The notes beneath the pieces are model-generated. The model was not told the DNA's origin and made no database searches. It saw only the letters and a program-made list of their open reading frames with translations. Source: Saxidomus purpurata (Eukaryota; Mollusca; Bivalvia; Venerida; Veneridae). Taken from it: DNA of 64,000 nt. Positions 1 through 13,700 of this stretch are shown piece by piece (the first letter of the stretch is position 1; every line of letters begins with the position of its first letter). Both the position numbers and the translations under genes were made by a program. The stretch spans positions 34,760,997-34,824,996 of the forward strand of contig JAFMSR010000006.1 of the NCBI GenBank assembly GCA_022818135.1, written 5' to 3'.

Positions 1-99
1 AAACAATCTGTAGAACCATAAAGGTTCATCTGCAAATATGATCATATATGACCAATACATTAAGTGGATTATTCATATATATAGTGTTTGTAAAGGCCT

Positions 100-1000
100 T
101 TACTATCTGAATAAATGTACACAATCTGTTTGTTGTAACTTAAATATCTGAATTTTGGTATATTCTAAAACCTTTAAACAACTTTTTCTGAACTGTTTGA
201 TTTTTGCAGATGAGCCCATGTGTCTAATGTGACAATATGTCCGCTCCCGTGTCGATCTTAAATAGCATTTCGTGATTCCCGTTTCTTCAGTCGGGCTGTC
301 CATGGTTTTGTTTCAGTTGTCCGCACTGTTCCCGGAAAAACACCCGCTTTCTCGCTCAGTTATGTCGAACATTTCAGTTTTGCACCGTTTCTGAAAGTGT
401 CCAAAGCGTCCACATATATGGCATTTAGCATTCTTGGTCGGACACTGGTTCATAGGATGAGTTGTTTTTGAACCACAACGATGGCACTCCATCAGAGTTG
501 TCGTTTTGTGTATACCCGTGTCATGTCGCCCGCGTTGTGGCTTTTTCTGTTGTTTGTGATTTTTATGAATTATAGCGGAGTCTATGTTTTCCGCCTCTTC
601 TGTTTAGTTAGTTCCGTTTCCCCTTGGGATTGGTTGTTGGGATTTTACAGCCTCTCATTATCTCTTATCTTTGAAGGCTCTTATGAGAGTCCAATATACA
701 TCTACCTACAGTTTCTCTGAACGTCTTATGTCACGCAACCCCCTGATGAGTTTCTCGTGTAATGTCTGAAAATCACAATACTCCGCTAAGTTGTTCAGGC
801 CAGTAACAAATGTAATTACTGTCTTATGTTCTCCCTGTACCCGATGGTTGAATCGAGCCCTCTAAAATTTTATATTCAGACAGTTTTAATGATGAGAAAA
901 TGTCCTCTGCTTCGTGTCGATTGATTGTAACAATGTACATGTATATTGTTTCAACTTCTGCCTCTCAGCCGTTAAGTTCTGTCTAAACCTTTCAAAACGT
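100..1000 (-). mobile_element. Decayed Gypsy-type retrotransposon, gag end and protease start
   Basis: Minus-strand translation, with frameshifts, reads a gag-like LHEKLIRGLRDIRRSEKL near 710-770. Two zinc knuckles follow at about 370-480: CHRCG...H...C and CHICGRFGHFQKRC. Then comes an aspartic-protease motif NGNHEMLFKIDTGAD near 235-285. This order (gag, CCHC knuckles, DTGA protease) is that of LTR retroelements. Stops and frame changes show it is dead. No LTR was recognised. It lies in, or just beyond, the TRPM intron left of exon i. Confidence 0.8.
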
Positions 1001-1653
1001 TTAAACTACTTTCCCAATTTACCGGATTTATTGACTAAAATGTTTCTGGATTGACAAAATTACATGTAAAGTCAGCCATTTCTTATTAAAGATAGATACC
1101 CTGTAAGATGTCCACACTAATCCTTTTAAAAGTCCAACCGCGCACACGTTGCCACCATGTTATAAGAGAGACATCACGGTATATTAACCAACATCAGTTA
1201 CCGAATGGCTCTAACATGGATACACCAGAGTATATTTGCTACTGTTATAAATACTTGCATGCATATGTATCATATTACCCAACACGCAACGGTAGTATAC
1301 AAAGAAAAAAAGGACCTACACAAACAAACTATTACGCATAGCAAATCAACCGCAGCGAATACTTACTTGAGATAGCTATGCTGGCATTGTGTGCACATAT
1401 TTGTAAAGAAGAACATACATTGAAAAATGTCTCTTTTGTGAATAAAATGTCAGCAAATTGATCTTCTTATTTTGCTGATTATAACGGTTGTTATGTGTAG
1501 TGCAATGTTTAGTTGAAACTAAGAATTGCTGACAATGATTTTAGTATTTCCACCACTTACTGTTTTTATGTGATTTTTAAATGCACCCATAGATAGGATG
1601 TGCCACTTTAATACGAGACATCTAAATATAGTTATAATACTGAAAAGCCCTAC
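1001..1653. other. Non-coding stretch
   Basis: AT-rich sequence left of TRPM exon i. Only short incidental open frames are seen. Confidence 0.5.
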
Positions 1654-1754
1654 CGGACATATTTGGCCACACGATAATATTTCCCTTTTCGCAATATCTA
1701 TTCTGTTCCAAGCCAAGACAAGTTGTAAGTAATCCATAACACGGTCCTTGTTAG
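1654..1754 (-). CDS. TRPM exon i (last in window)
   Basis: Acceptor actatttacag and donor CCG|gtaggg. It encodes NKDRVMDYLQLVLAWNRI and DIAKREILSCGQICP, matching the conserved LxxLLxWNxxDLA segment after the SLOG domain. The next exon is not visible; a Gypsy remnant occupies the DNA to the left. Confidence 0.88.
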
Positions 1755-4700
1755 CTGTAAATAGTGTCAAGATTTTCATGCAATACGAGCTCATACAAAA
1801 TCACCTACATATTTATATAATGCGCATTTACAAGCATTTCATATAAGGGAAAAATCAATATTCACTATTCAGCACTTTCGTTCGAAGTCCATGCCTCCAG
1901 CAAAAGCAATCAAAAATGAAATTTATCAGCAGTTTCAAAACAACCACTGTAGCTCTGATAACAAATAATAAAATAAGACATTCGTTTTCAAATTTCCTTA
2001 AAATCAAATCCTCCAATTTCAGTCACTAAATTGGCGAGAGAAGAAAATAACTTAAAAGGAGAACACTCAAATAGTTTGAATAGTTTCAAAAATGGCAGAC
2101 GGACAATTAAACTGTAGTATCCTAAGTAAAAAACTAGTTGTTGATCAAACTCTATCAACTAATATGATTCGATGCATACACCAAATTCTAAAAAACAGAT
2201 TTGATCTTAAACTTGCAGCTAGTAAACGTAATATCACTTTTTTGAGTGTCATACTCAGTACAAGATTTTCATATTCAACAAGTGACTTTCTCATTTGGGA
2301 ACACGGTATTCGAATGAAAAATTGGCATGGAAATGGTGAATGGTCGAGGATGTTTTAGTACAGCACTCCTGAAGACATTACGATGCAAATGTAACAAAAT
2401 TTGACCAAACCCTACTCTTCATATTAATCAATTAAATTCAAACAAAATCTTACCTCTCAACAGCGCTTGCAAAACAATACAGTCTATTTCTTTATTACCA
2501 AACTGGTTATCAGGTTCAAAGACTGATATCAAGTTACGTTTCTCGAGACATTTCTCGATTTGAGTTTTGTCACAACGCATGCTTTCCTTTTCTAACTTTT
2601 CCTCTACTTCTTTCCATAAGCTTTCAGTCATCGTACATCTACGAGTCCTGTAAAATGTGTATTCTTCGGTACGGTTAAATGCATCTGCTAGAATATCAGC
2701 TATCCTGCCTGATCCATTCACTATAACAACAGGTGTGTTGTTTTCGATATATTTTTGTATTGTCTCGAGGGCTTCTTGGCCACCATTCAACACAAGCATC
2801 ACTATTGGAACATATTCTGCATCTGTAAAATCATCAGTATGTAAACACCTACTATTCATACAAAATTTATAAATTTGATGAATTGTGGTTCACAAAACGA
2901 CTACTCTGAAGACTATTGTGATTGGGACATGGAAAAAAGGCTCGAGTGCTTCAAATGTAACATCAGAGTCATACGAAACATAGGTTCTTATGTGTAACAT
3001 ACTTCCGATCATATAAGATAACTCAATATCAAAATACGATATCCTCTGCTATATTAACATAACTTTTTACACAGTTTTGACTTATGCGATTCTAATATAC
3101 ACTAACTCCTAACTATTCATTTAAAACTGTGAATTGTTCTTATTACTACAGTATGTCTTCTTCATTACTTAGATGATTTTAAAAATAAAACGAGACACGT
3201 ACTATCGGCATCACCAATTCCTTTTGTGACTATTTCCGTTTCAAGCTTTTCACGAAATGGAATATCTACATGTTTTTCAAACTTATGCTGTGTGCCATCG
3301 TCAACAAATATGTAATGTGTGTGGTAGGGATCCAGAAAAAAGATGCCATCTTCCTGTTCTTCATTAATCGTATAATCGACTAAGCCTCCTTTCTGAATGA
3401 TACAAAAAGTAAGTATTCTAAAGGTGTGTACAAAAAGTTCTGTCAGAATATATGTAGTAAGGATTTAAAAATGACTTTCTTCTGCTTTACAAAAATATGC
3501 TTTCAGTCATAAATTGATATCTAAAGCTTTAGTAATTTGCATCTACACAAAATTATAAAATGTTTTCTATCGAGCGAAAAAACTGACCCCCTATCTACTT
3601 TTACCTGACTTTATTTAGAGACTTGCATGAAAATGTATTTAAGTACATGTACATGGTACAGAGTTCATAGAGGAATCCTTTGAAGTTTCCGTATCTGTTG
3701 TGAACTTTGTGGTTTGATGCAGCATAATATTTCACTAAAGGAGTGTGAAATTGTTTTAAAATTAAATAGTGTATGTACTGCCAGTAGCTTTAAAAATGAT
3801 ATTCACTTCCTTAAGTTAAATTCCACTTAATTAGGACCTAATTTGTGAAAAACTATCCAATTAATGAACTTGCTAAATATCATTAAATTTGACACGGTTG
3901 CCTTTGAGGATCTGTTGCTAAAATTAAACTTATGACCGATGACCTATGGTATTTAGCTGAAGAACGAGTTTAATAAATTTTATTTCAATGTTTGAGACAT
4001 TGTCAAGCCGCAGAACAGAAAGCCCTAAAAACCCATATTTACAGGCAAAGAAACATGGAGTGTATGGTACAATATGTTTGAGGACGTTGCAAGCAGACAA
4101 TAGGTCTGATGATGATATACTTGATGAGATATTACCAAGTTGATACGGCATGGCTGGTGAATTTGCATATGGACAGTTGTCTCATTGGCTTAGGTCTATT
4201 AACAAAACATTATGCAAAGAGCTATCAAATAGGTTCAGGGTAGTTAAAGACCGTTTGAATGAAAGTTACAAACCGAAACCAATTAGAATACGAATCAGTT
4301 GAAGAATATGCCGCAGAATTGAAACGGCTATATGACAAGGCACACGCAAGTAGAGATACAAATACTAGGAACGAAGATCTATTAACACAGTATCTAGAAG
4401 AAATGTTAGATGAGAAGGCCTGATTTCATTTCGACTTTATCAAAGAACCCTCTGGCGCTTTTAAAGCTATGTATTATACAATTTGTTTTCAAGAAACAAA
4501 ACACAGAAAACACTACGCAATACATATGAAAATGACAGTGGAATAACGCTTAAACATGACAAGGCAAAATAAACATAACATCATTAAACATGACAAGAAC
4601 ACATACACAGGACTTGAAAATGACACATTATACACAGAGAAGGAATTATAAATAATGCTTTCAGAATTGAATGCAAGAGCTGAAAGCACACATAACTAAC

Positions 4701-7700
4701 ATAAACACAACTATCTTAATAAACAGTGCCACGGGCAGCAAACACACAGGTTTAACAAATATAATCTTAACAAAGTTGTTTAAATAGTGGAGTCACTTCA
4801 AGCGCAATTATCAACAATTGAATAAAGCACATAAACAAATTAACTCCTATGTACAATATTCAGACTAGAAAGCGCACACTCAAAAGACCAGAGTGGTGCC
4901 CAACAAAACGGTCTCAATGAAATAATAATAACTCAAATGATGACATAAAAATGTCTGTACGAGTTCAAGGCACCAAAACTTGTGTAAGGTACTCGGGCAG
5001 AAAAAACCCCCCCAGTAATATGAGAAAAATAGTCAATCAAATAAAAATATAGAAAATCCTAAATTACATAAAAAGGGGCAAACTAGTGCATATCGGGGGT
5101 GGAGTGCTTCAAGCTATTGTGTCATGTTTTATTGACATAGAACATTGCACTGTAAAAATAAAATCTGAGATTATTGTTGCAAATATCAAAGATGATGCCT
5201 TGTCACGTATTGACATTCTTAGTAATAAAGGCAATCCTACTGACAATATTTTAAGTCAGAGTAAGATTTATTGAATGGGAAAGACATGAAATGCGACGAT
5301 CAAGATACAATTAAAATCAGGCCTGTCCGAGCAGCTGATCATAATAAAATCAAAGGATTTGCTGAGCAGATCATTGTTTTTTATGTATATCGTAAAATTC
5401 AGATGATTAACTACAGTTATCCATTATAGTAACTATCAGACACAATTTTCAATTAGTCACGGCTACAAGTCTAGAAAATATAAATGAAGATTACTTAACC
5501 CGTTATAAAAACTGTCTCCATTAATCAATACACACAAATAGGTACTGCCCAATTCATTACAAAAGAGTCACTAGTTTTGTTTGACAGTGAGCATTACATG
5601 TAACCTGAAGCACACAATTACAGTTCAGCCAGACGTCAGAAAACCGCTATACTTATTCTTCAAAAGCAACAAAAAATAAAGCATTCCTGATTATAAAAAA
5701 AACAACAAATTGGTGGGTTTGCTTGTTGAATACCAAGATGTATTCTCTAAAGATGATACATATCTTGGCAGAACAACATATTATTGATACAGGTGACGCA
5801 AACCCCCTGACACATCGTTTTTTTTATAGTTACCACTAATTTATGCGTATGAAGAAAAGAAGGCCATTGACAAAATGCTAAAACAAAACATAATAAGACT
5901 ATTAAACAGTCCTTTCACAGGCTAATTTCCTTATTTTAACAAAAAAGAAACTTTATAACAGGCGTGTAAACAAATTAACAAAAAGCGATCCTTTTCCAGT
6001 ATTGTACATAAGACTTCTCTCTGGCTATCATCAAGTCCCAGTAAATCATAATAAGATTATAAAAACTGCATTTTGCACAAGTTCTTGGTATTCCTATTCG
6101 GAATGAAAAACAGCGGACACCATTAAAAAAAGTAATGGAACTAGCACGAGAAGGCTTCAATGGTATATATGCATCAATTATATCGATGAAATCATTGTAT
6201 TCGCAAGTTCAATCAGCCAACACACTGCACGTTTTGAACCTGTATTAGATTGTTTACGTAAGCAAATCTAATACTAAAAGCAAAATAGTGTGTGACTGGA
6301 ATTACCTTATGGGGCTTCAGAGTGAACGAACAAGAACACATATACGAAGAGACCCAAACAACAAAGCAAAAGTACTAGAATGAAAAACACCTCAAATCGC
6401 TATATTTTATGTACTGAAGTAATATAATTTTTCGGACTCAATAGCAAAACCGCTTAACGATCTCACATCTGCCACCTTAGGTGTTTTATACATTAGTTTG
6501 ACACATTATTACTGGCTGAATATTTCATGAGACTCCTATTTTAATTTCATATTATTTGTATGATGATTAAATGTCGCCTGGCGTGTGTTTTCAACATTAC
6601 ATTTTCGTCTGGCACTATGATTCAGCTTTTAATATCATTTTGTTTCACATGTAAGTTTGACAATTTTTTTATCATCTAGTCAAATATTTTGACAGAACTG
6701 TTGTAGAAATAAAATATATGTGGCTACAAACCTCCAGCAAGTTTGCCACTTTTCATTTTGTTTATATCATGTCCTAATTTTCATCCATTGTGATTTTTAA
6801 GATGTTTAGTGATTTGTTATAACAAGTGGTTATAAGACTGTTAACCATTTGCTTTAACTTTGCTCCGTTGACCTAGTTTTCGCGCCATGTAACTAGATAT
6901 CATCAATACATAAATTCGTTGCAATTTTAATGATAAACTGGTTTACAAAGTAGACATTTAGGTGCCGTTTAGATAAATATATACAGACAATGATAAAAAT
7001 TGCCCTCTGACTTTGTATGGCAAGTCACGGAGTCTGTCACCGTAAGTATTCTGCGTCTAACCCTGCCAAACCAAACAACTTACTTCAGAAACAAAATAGG
7101 CCGTGGTTTGTTTCAATGACATACCGGTGACGCTTTACTGAGACAGCGAACAATCAGATAAGTTTGTTAGTATCAAAGTCACTTCAAATAAATTCACAGT
7201 AACTGTTAAATTTCAGTAACTCTTCCATTGTCTTCTGGTTAATCATTGAATCACTGCATTTATCCATTTTACTGATTCTTTATGTATATGCTTTATAGTT
7301 TTTCTGTCTGTATGAATCAAACTGAGACATAGGTCAATTAATTTTATTAGAATACACATCATTTATCTGAATACACACAAGAAAGGAATGTCAGTTCTAA
7401 TCAATCCTTATAATTTTGATATATATTCAAGTTAAATATTGTATTTAGTGGAGCAAATGATGGTTGAATATTGGTAATTAAATGAGAATAGGTATTTTAC
7501 AAGAGCAGAAACAAACTATTGACGTTTGATTTTTACATAATTACTGGTTCAAAATGATCAAAGGCAAAAATACATAAAGTTAGCAAAAATACACAATATC
7601 AACATCAGCTTCATAAGTCATATTTGCAAAACTGTGATTTTATTCGGTAATGTCGGGGTAAAAAATAAACCAGACTTGGTGGTCCCTTGATTGACATTAT

Positions 7701-10700
7701 GGTCAGTAAGCGACTTGCTATCAGTACTTTTAGTGCTGATTTTATTTAAATAGGTCGTTGAATTAATGTCACAAAACCAATTTGGTGTCATTTAAGAGAA
7801 GACGAATTGTTTTAATTTAACTATTTTCCTATTTTAGTAACTATAACGCATTTGAAAATACGTTCAGAAACATTTTAAATGCGTAATCAACACACAAGAT
7901 TCATACAACTAATCAACTGAATTAAATACTTTAATGAGTTATCGAAGGGACAGAGATTTTTCGACGAACGAAATGAAGGTCTTCATTTCTTATGTGTGGG
8001 GTTATCTGCAAAACGTATTAAAGTTTTATAGGATTTTATCAGATAAAGATCGAATTTTAGGGTTTCTTAAAAATGCGGAATAAAATACAATACCTTATAA
8101 AGCTTTCAAACAATACCTACAAATACGTCTTATGCTGACAAACAAGAAGATGTTCAACTGGACGTGGTAACCTTCAACTTAAAGAAGGTAACGGGTTTAA
8201 TTGAAGCCAAGAGCTGTAATTTCAATTAGAATACTAGGATTATTCAAAAACATATTTGTCTTTCGCTGAAATATAATTGGAAATATGATCAGATCTTTTT
8301 CACAGGAGAAGTAAATTGACCAGTCTCAAAACCCACCCATAGCACTTTGTTAAAAGGATAAATACCTGTTCAAGACTATTCTTGTTATGTATACAACCCC
8401 ATGCGGCTATACCAATAGAAACTAAAGGTTTCTCGAATTTTGAGTCAACACCAAAATCTTTTATTGCTTCTCTGACATCTTTCATCACACCTGCGTAGAG
8501 ACCTCCTGTCACTATGTATGCTCCTGAAATATACCGGTAGCAGAAAGTTTTAATTAAAGATCATGATTAAATAAATAAATCTTTCTTATTTCACTGCTAT
8601 TGCTTTTGCAACAGTCCCATTTCATTATGCAAGCAAATAAAAAATTGAGAGCAATCACAAAGTTTATTTTCTGTGGTGGCGGAATCTTTAAGAATGTTTA
8701 ATTATAATTATTCTATTCAATAATTGATTATTTGTAAAAAGAGTTTGAAGGCGTAATTGTTTTTGTTTTTTCTTTATGCTTTTCAAAACATTGCATAACC
8801 TTTCTGTGTGATTGTCCGAATATAATTTCACGTCCTCTCTTATTTTTGTATATCTTTAAAGAGATGGGTGGAACTAATTTCACAACTGAAGTGAATATCA
8901 GATGTATATGCCGACGGCTTTGTTAAAGGGAACCGAAAGTCAAAAAAAAGTTTATTCCCATGTTGTAGTCCGTACAATTTAATACAGAATCGCTTATTTG
9001 CAATCAAAATTAATGCGATATTAATTTTGATATACTTGATTTAAAACGTCAATTTTTAGCCGGTCGCTCGCTCAATGTAATTCGCCATATTTGCTTTATA
9101 GAGTCACGTGACCCACTATGTGTGACGTCACACTGCACTGATCAGTTTCGGAGACCAGCGACCGCTACCTTTTTCTTTTGATTGCTGATAGTATATAATT
9201 GAAATTTTCCTTTGATCCATAACAAAAAAATAAATATATTATCTATTACGAGCTTCTTTACCATTGATGGCTTCACAGTTTTCACGACAAATTCCTTTCG
9301 ATCCTATATTATTAGATTTTTTTAGGGACCGATAATTGCAGCGTAATTCTCACCCGTTACTTATAAACAAATGAGACAAAGTGCGAAGATTAATTTCAAT
9401 TTACGTCAAAAGTATTTGTGCAGCATTTGCAAGTAAAACACATATTTTATAATTGATGATCACGGACTTGTACCGTATAATTTTGAACCCGAGTACATGG
9501 TGGAAGAACTGCATTCTCTAGAGGAAATTATGCAATCTAAATCCACCCCAGATCCCTCTTGGTTACATGGGGACAAAATATAGATGATCGTGTTAAAATC
9601 ATTTATATATTATCGCTTCATATTGATATTGATTGTTCTCTTTTTCAAGTTGTACGGAGTCAATTTTGATACATGTGATGCAATAAATTTACATGTGGTT
9701 ATATCTTGTTTGTGTTTTCTGTACGTGCTAAAAGTGTCCCTAGAATACACCAGATGCAATGTTCGATTCCATCTTTTTCCTGGGGAACCAACCTAGCACA
9801 ACTGTGCGTATACTTCATTTTTATCCGGGTACGCCTTTGCATAGAAAAACGTTTCATCAGAGTACAATTTTTTTGTCATCAACAGCAAAAATGATATATT
9901 TTCTGAACATTTGTAGGGGTGCTGGAAACTTTCATTTGCTGAAATGTTTTTTACTAAGGTATATTTATGTTAGATGACTAAATAATATTTTTATGCAAAC
10001 TTGATCATACATTATAAATGTTACTCGAAGGTAAGTGACAAATAATGTATATGTATAAACTTTATATCGGCCTATCATTCATTAAATATATGGTTAGTTT
10101 TAATCACAGTGATATATTCATATGTAAATTACCTCGATCGTGCACATCCAAAAATGTTGCATAATTTAAATTGGGCACTCTGCATTTTGTTGTGTAATTA
10201 TCAAATGCAATTGACCAGTGTGCAATATGCAATAATGTGTGACCACTTAGATTGTTGACTGGGGATCGCCAATTAACAACAAAATTAATCATATCACATC
10301 TTTTGTTGTGAAATATGCCCTTGTGCTATATCCAATCAAATTCCTTCAACGGTTAGAACCACGCTAATTATTTTCCATGGCAACGTTGTCAAAATGAGAT
10401 ATTGTTTGTGTTTTGATTTTATTGAAAGCGAAAATTTAATTTTAAGGAATTTAAGGAAGATCTCAGCTTTCAGTGTTCCGCAACATGTAAGTATCTTCTA
10501 TATTATCTTTTTCACATTTACTGTAACAACATGATTTTTTGAAATTATTTTGAATATAAATGCCAGCCCTTTATATAGACTAGAATCTAGATCTAAAAAA
10601 ACAAATATGTGTCTTAAATAATAACATATGGTGCTGTAATAAAATACGTTTCTTTACAGTAGTTTCAACCTAATATCCTCGTAAAATGATGTGTTTCGGC

Positions 10701-13700
10701 ATGATTTAGTTATACGAGAAAAGTTGTGCACTTGGGAAAATCTATATCAAGAAGGCATAAGTGTGAAACATTTAAATTCTTAATCGTAATATTAGAAACT
10801 TTAAGAAAATGATTAAAATATATAGATCATTTCATAAAGGCCGAATGTAAAATGCATTTCTGTCTTGCCTGCATGATATTTCACCGAACGTCATTAAACA
10901 ATCATTTTCAAGATATTTCTTTTAAAGAAAAACCTGACATAAACATCGCTAAGACATTGTAATAAGTAAACATGTACAATGTATTATATGAAATGGTTGC
11001 CTCAAAACGGCCGACATGCAGTTAGCAGGTGCGTGAAAGACCTCGATGTACTTCCGTAATTTAGACAGCGCAGTGTTACGTCACATCTGGTTACTTGGCG
11101 CAGGCGCAATAAGGCTTTAAAGCTATCAATGGCGGCGTCCTTAAACCAGATGGAAATCACGCAATTTCAATGAAAAATTGAATAAATCATTAAAACGCAG
11201 TTGACCACATTCAAACGCATTTTCGGGAATGAAATACAAGAGCTGTCAGTAGACAGCGCGCTCGACTATTCTCAGTGATTGACAATATAAAATAATATCC
11301 ATCCTGGAACTTTAACGTAAATTCTAAGTCGAAAAAGGGGCATAATTCTGTCAAAAGGCTTGATAGAGTTATCTCCTCCTGTGTACAGGTTGGGGGCATG
11401 ATGGTGAACAAGTGTGCAAAGTTTCAAAGCCAGATGACAATTGAATTGGAAAATATTTGAGGTGGTACGCAAACTTTAAAGTAAATTCTAAGTCGAAAAA
11501 GGGGCATAATTCTGTCAAAATGCTTGATACAGTGACCTCCTCCTGCGTACAGGTTGGGGGCATGATGGTGAACAAGGGTGCGAAGTTTCAAAGCCAGATG
11601 TCAATGGACTTTGAAAATATTTGAGGTGGTACGCAAACTTTAACGTAAATTCTAAGTCGAAAAAGGGGCATAATTATGTCAAAATGCTTGAAAGAGTTAT
11701 CTCCTCCTGTGTACAGGTTGGGGGCATGATGGTGAACAAGCGTGCAAAGTTTCAAAGCCAGATGTCAATGGACTTTGAAAATATTTGAGGTGGTACGCAA
11801 ACTTTAACGTAAACTCTAAGTAGAAAAAGGGGCATAATTTTGTCAAAATGCTTGATAGAGTTACCTCCTCCTGTGTACAGGTTGGGGGCATGATGGTGAA
11901 CAAGTGTGCAAAGTTTCAAAGCCATATGTCAATGGACTTTGAATATATTTGAGGTGGTACGCAAACTTTAACGTAAACTCTAAGTAGAAAAAGGGGCATA
12001 ATTTTGTCAAAATGCTTGATAGAGTTACCTCCTCCTGTGTACAGGTTGGGGGCATGATGGTGAACAAGTGTGCAAAGTTTCAAAGCCATATGTCAATGGA
12101 CTTTGAAAATATTTGAGGTGGTACGCAAACTTTAACATAAGTGGTTACGCCGACGCCGACGCCGACGCCGACGCTCGGGTGACTAGGATAGCTCTCCTTA
12201 TTCTTCGAATAGTCGAGCTAAAAATGACAGGCTCGTTTGAATTTCACTGTCGAGTTTTCTGACTTTCGGTACCCTTTAAAGGCTGCATCATACAGTTATT
12301 ACAGATTCTGACATTTGAGACCTGCTAACAAATACAATATATTTTGACATATTGCATTGTTTTATAGTCTCATTTTAACATTTAATAGTAATATGTCTGA
12401 ATACCGCGAACGTGGAGGCACCATTGTGCAATCATTTCATTTTCAAGTAAATTGAAGCTGATTTGTTAGGAGGACACATGAATGCACGCCATTACTTGCT
12501 GATATGTATTAAGACATCAATGTGTGAGGAAAGAACACAGTTCACGTAATGGTGTACAACATCTACCTACATGTAGGTGTTTGGACATATATTTATTGGA
12601 ACGTTTCCCTGACGCTAAAAGCGCATTATCAGAGATTCCTGTGTCTAATTTGCATATGCATAACCACAACATAGTTGTGAAAACGGGCCGGTAAAATGCC
12701 TTGTCTTTACGTCTCGAAAAAGAGTGTTAACAACGCCGGTAATAAAATGCTAAAGATAAATCCTCACAATTCATAAGTTCTTAAACTCATTATCATTTAA
12801 CTTTCCATAGTTTGCTGTCAAGCCTCGAATTCACTCAACACATTGTGGTATGAATAAATATAATTATAAAAGTTCGGGGGACCATATACGTAAATATTTG
12901 AAGACTTACCAGTAGTTAATGCCGAGAAACCACTTAATGTCTTTTTAAGTCGTTTGGTCATCTTGAAGCTTTTAGCGCCCCCTGTTACTGATAAGATTAT
13001 ATTTGGATTCTTGAGTCCCCAAACGTCCCGTATGAGATGCAACATGTCCTTCATTTCTGTATCAGCGTCGACTCGTACATACTGTAGCATGAAAATCAGG
13101 TTATCAAGGTTTAGAAAATCAAAATAATGCCTGTACATGATATCCTGCTAAAAAATACAGCTGAATATGCGTTGGCCTTTAACTAGACGCAGCCTGTACG
13201 CACGTAAGCAGCTAATACAACTAGTTTCAAAGTATATATGTGCATGCATTAAGAAGGCAACTGATTTATATGACGATCATTTTATTGTTGAATCTCTTAT
13301 CTGACAATGAGATGTTACACAGGGATTTTAAGTCACCGATAGAATCAAAGATTTTTCAGCATTACAGTTTAGTCGTACATGTATTAGACATTTGCGAGGT
13401 AAGTCGGAAGGCGATAGCGAATGGCAGATTGTGAACATTTTATGGGGAATATCTCAAATTATACACATTTCAAATTAGTGATTAGTTGTCGTATAAAAGG
13501 TTATTTTTGCAAAGAGCATCATTTCGGAAACACATGATTGCACATATATTTTATAATTGCGTACATTGTATTAAATTGATTAGAGCGATTTCTTTTCGCC
13601 TGCAAACAAGAGATGCACATACTCTAACCGTCAGGGGAAGTAATTGTCTTGGGTGCGCCAAATCAGAGCTGATGCTGCAGCAACATTTCATTTAAAAAAA

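Noticed and set aside
103..303. 66-codon minus-strand frame as a gene
   Set aside because: It is a shifted frame across the Gypsy protease region; the protease motif lies in another frame.
11211..12067. Repeated minus-strand frames containing TIMPPTCTQEE
   Set aside because: They are the 164-bp tandem unit read through, at exact 164-bp intervals.
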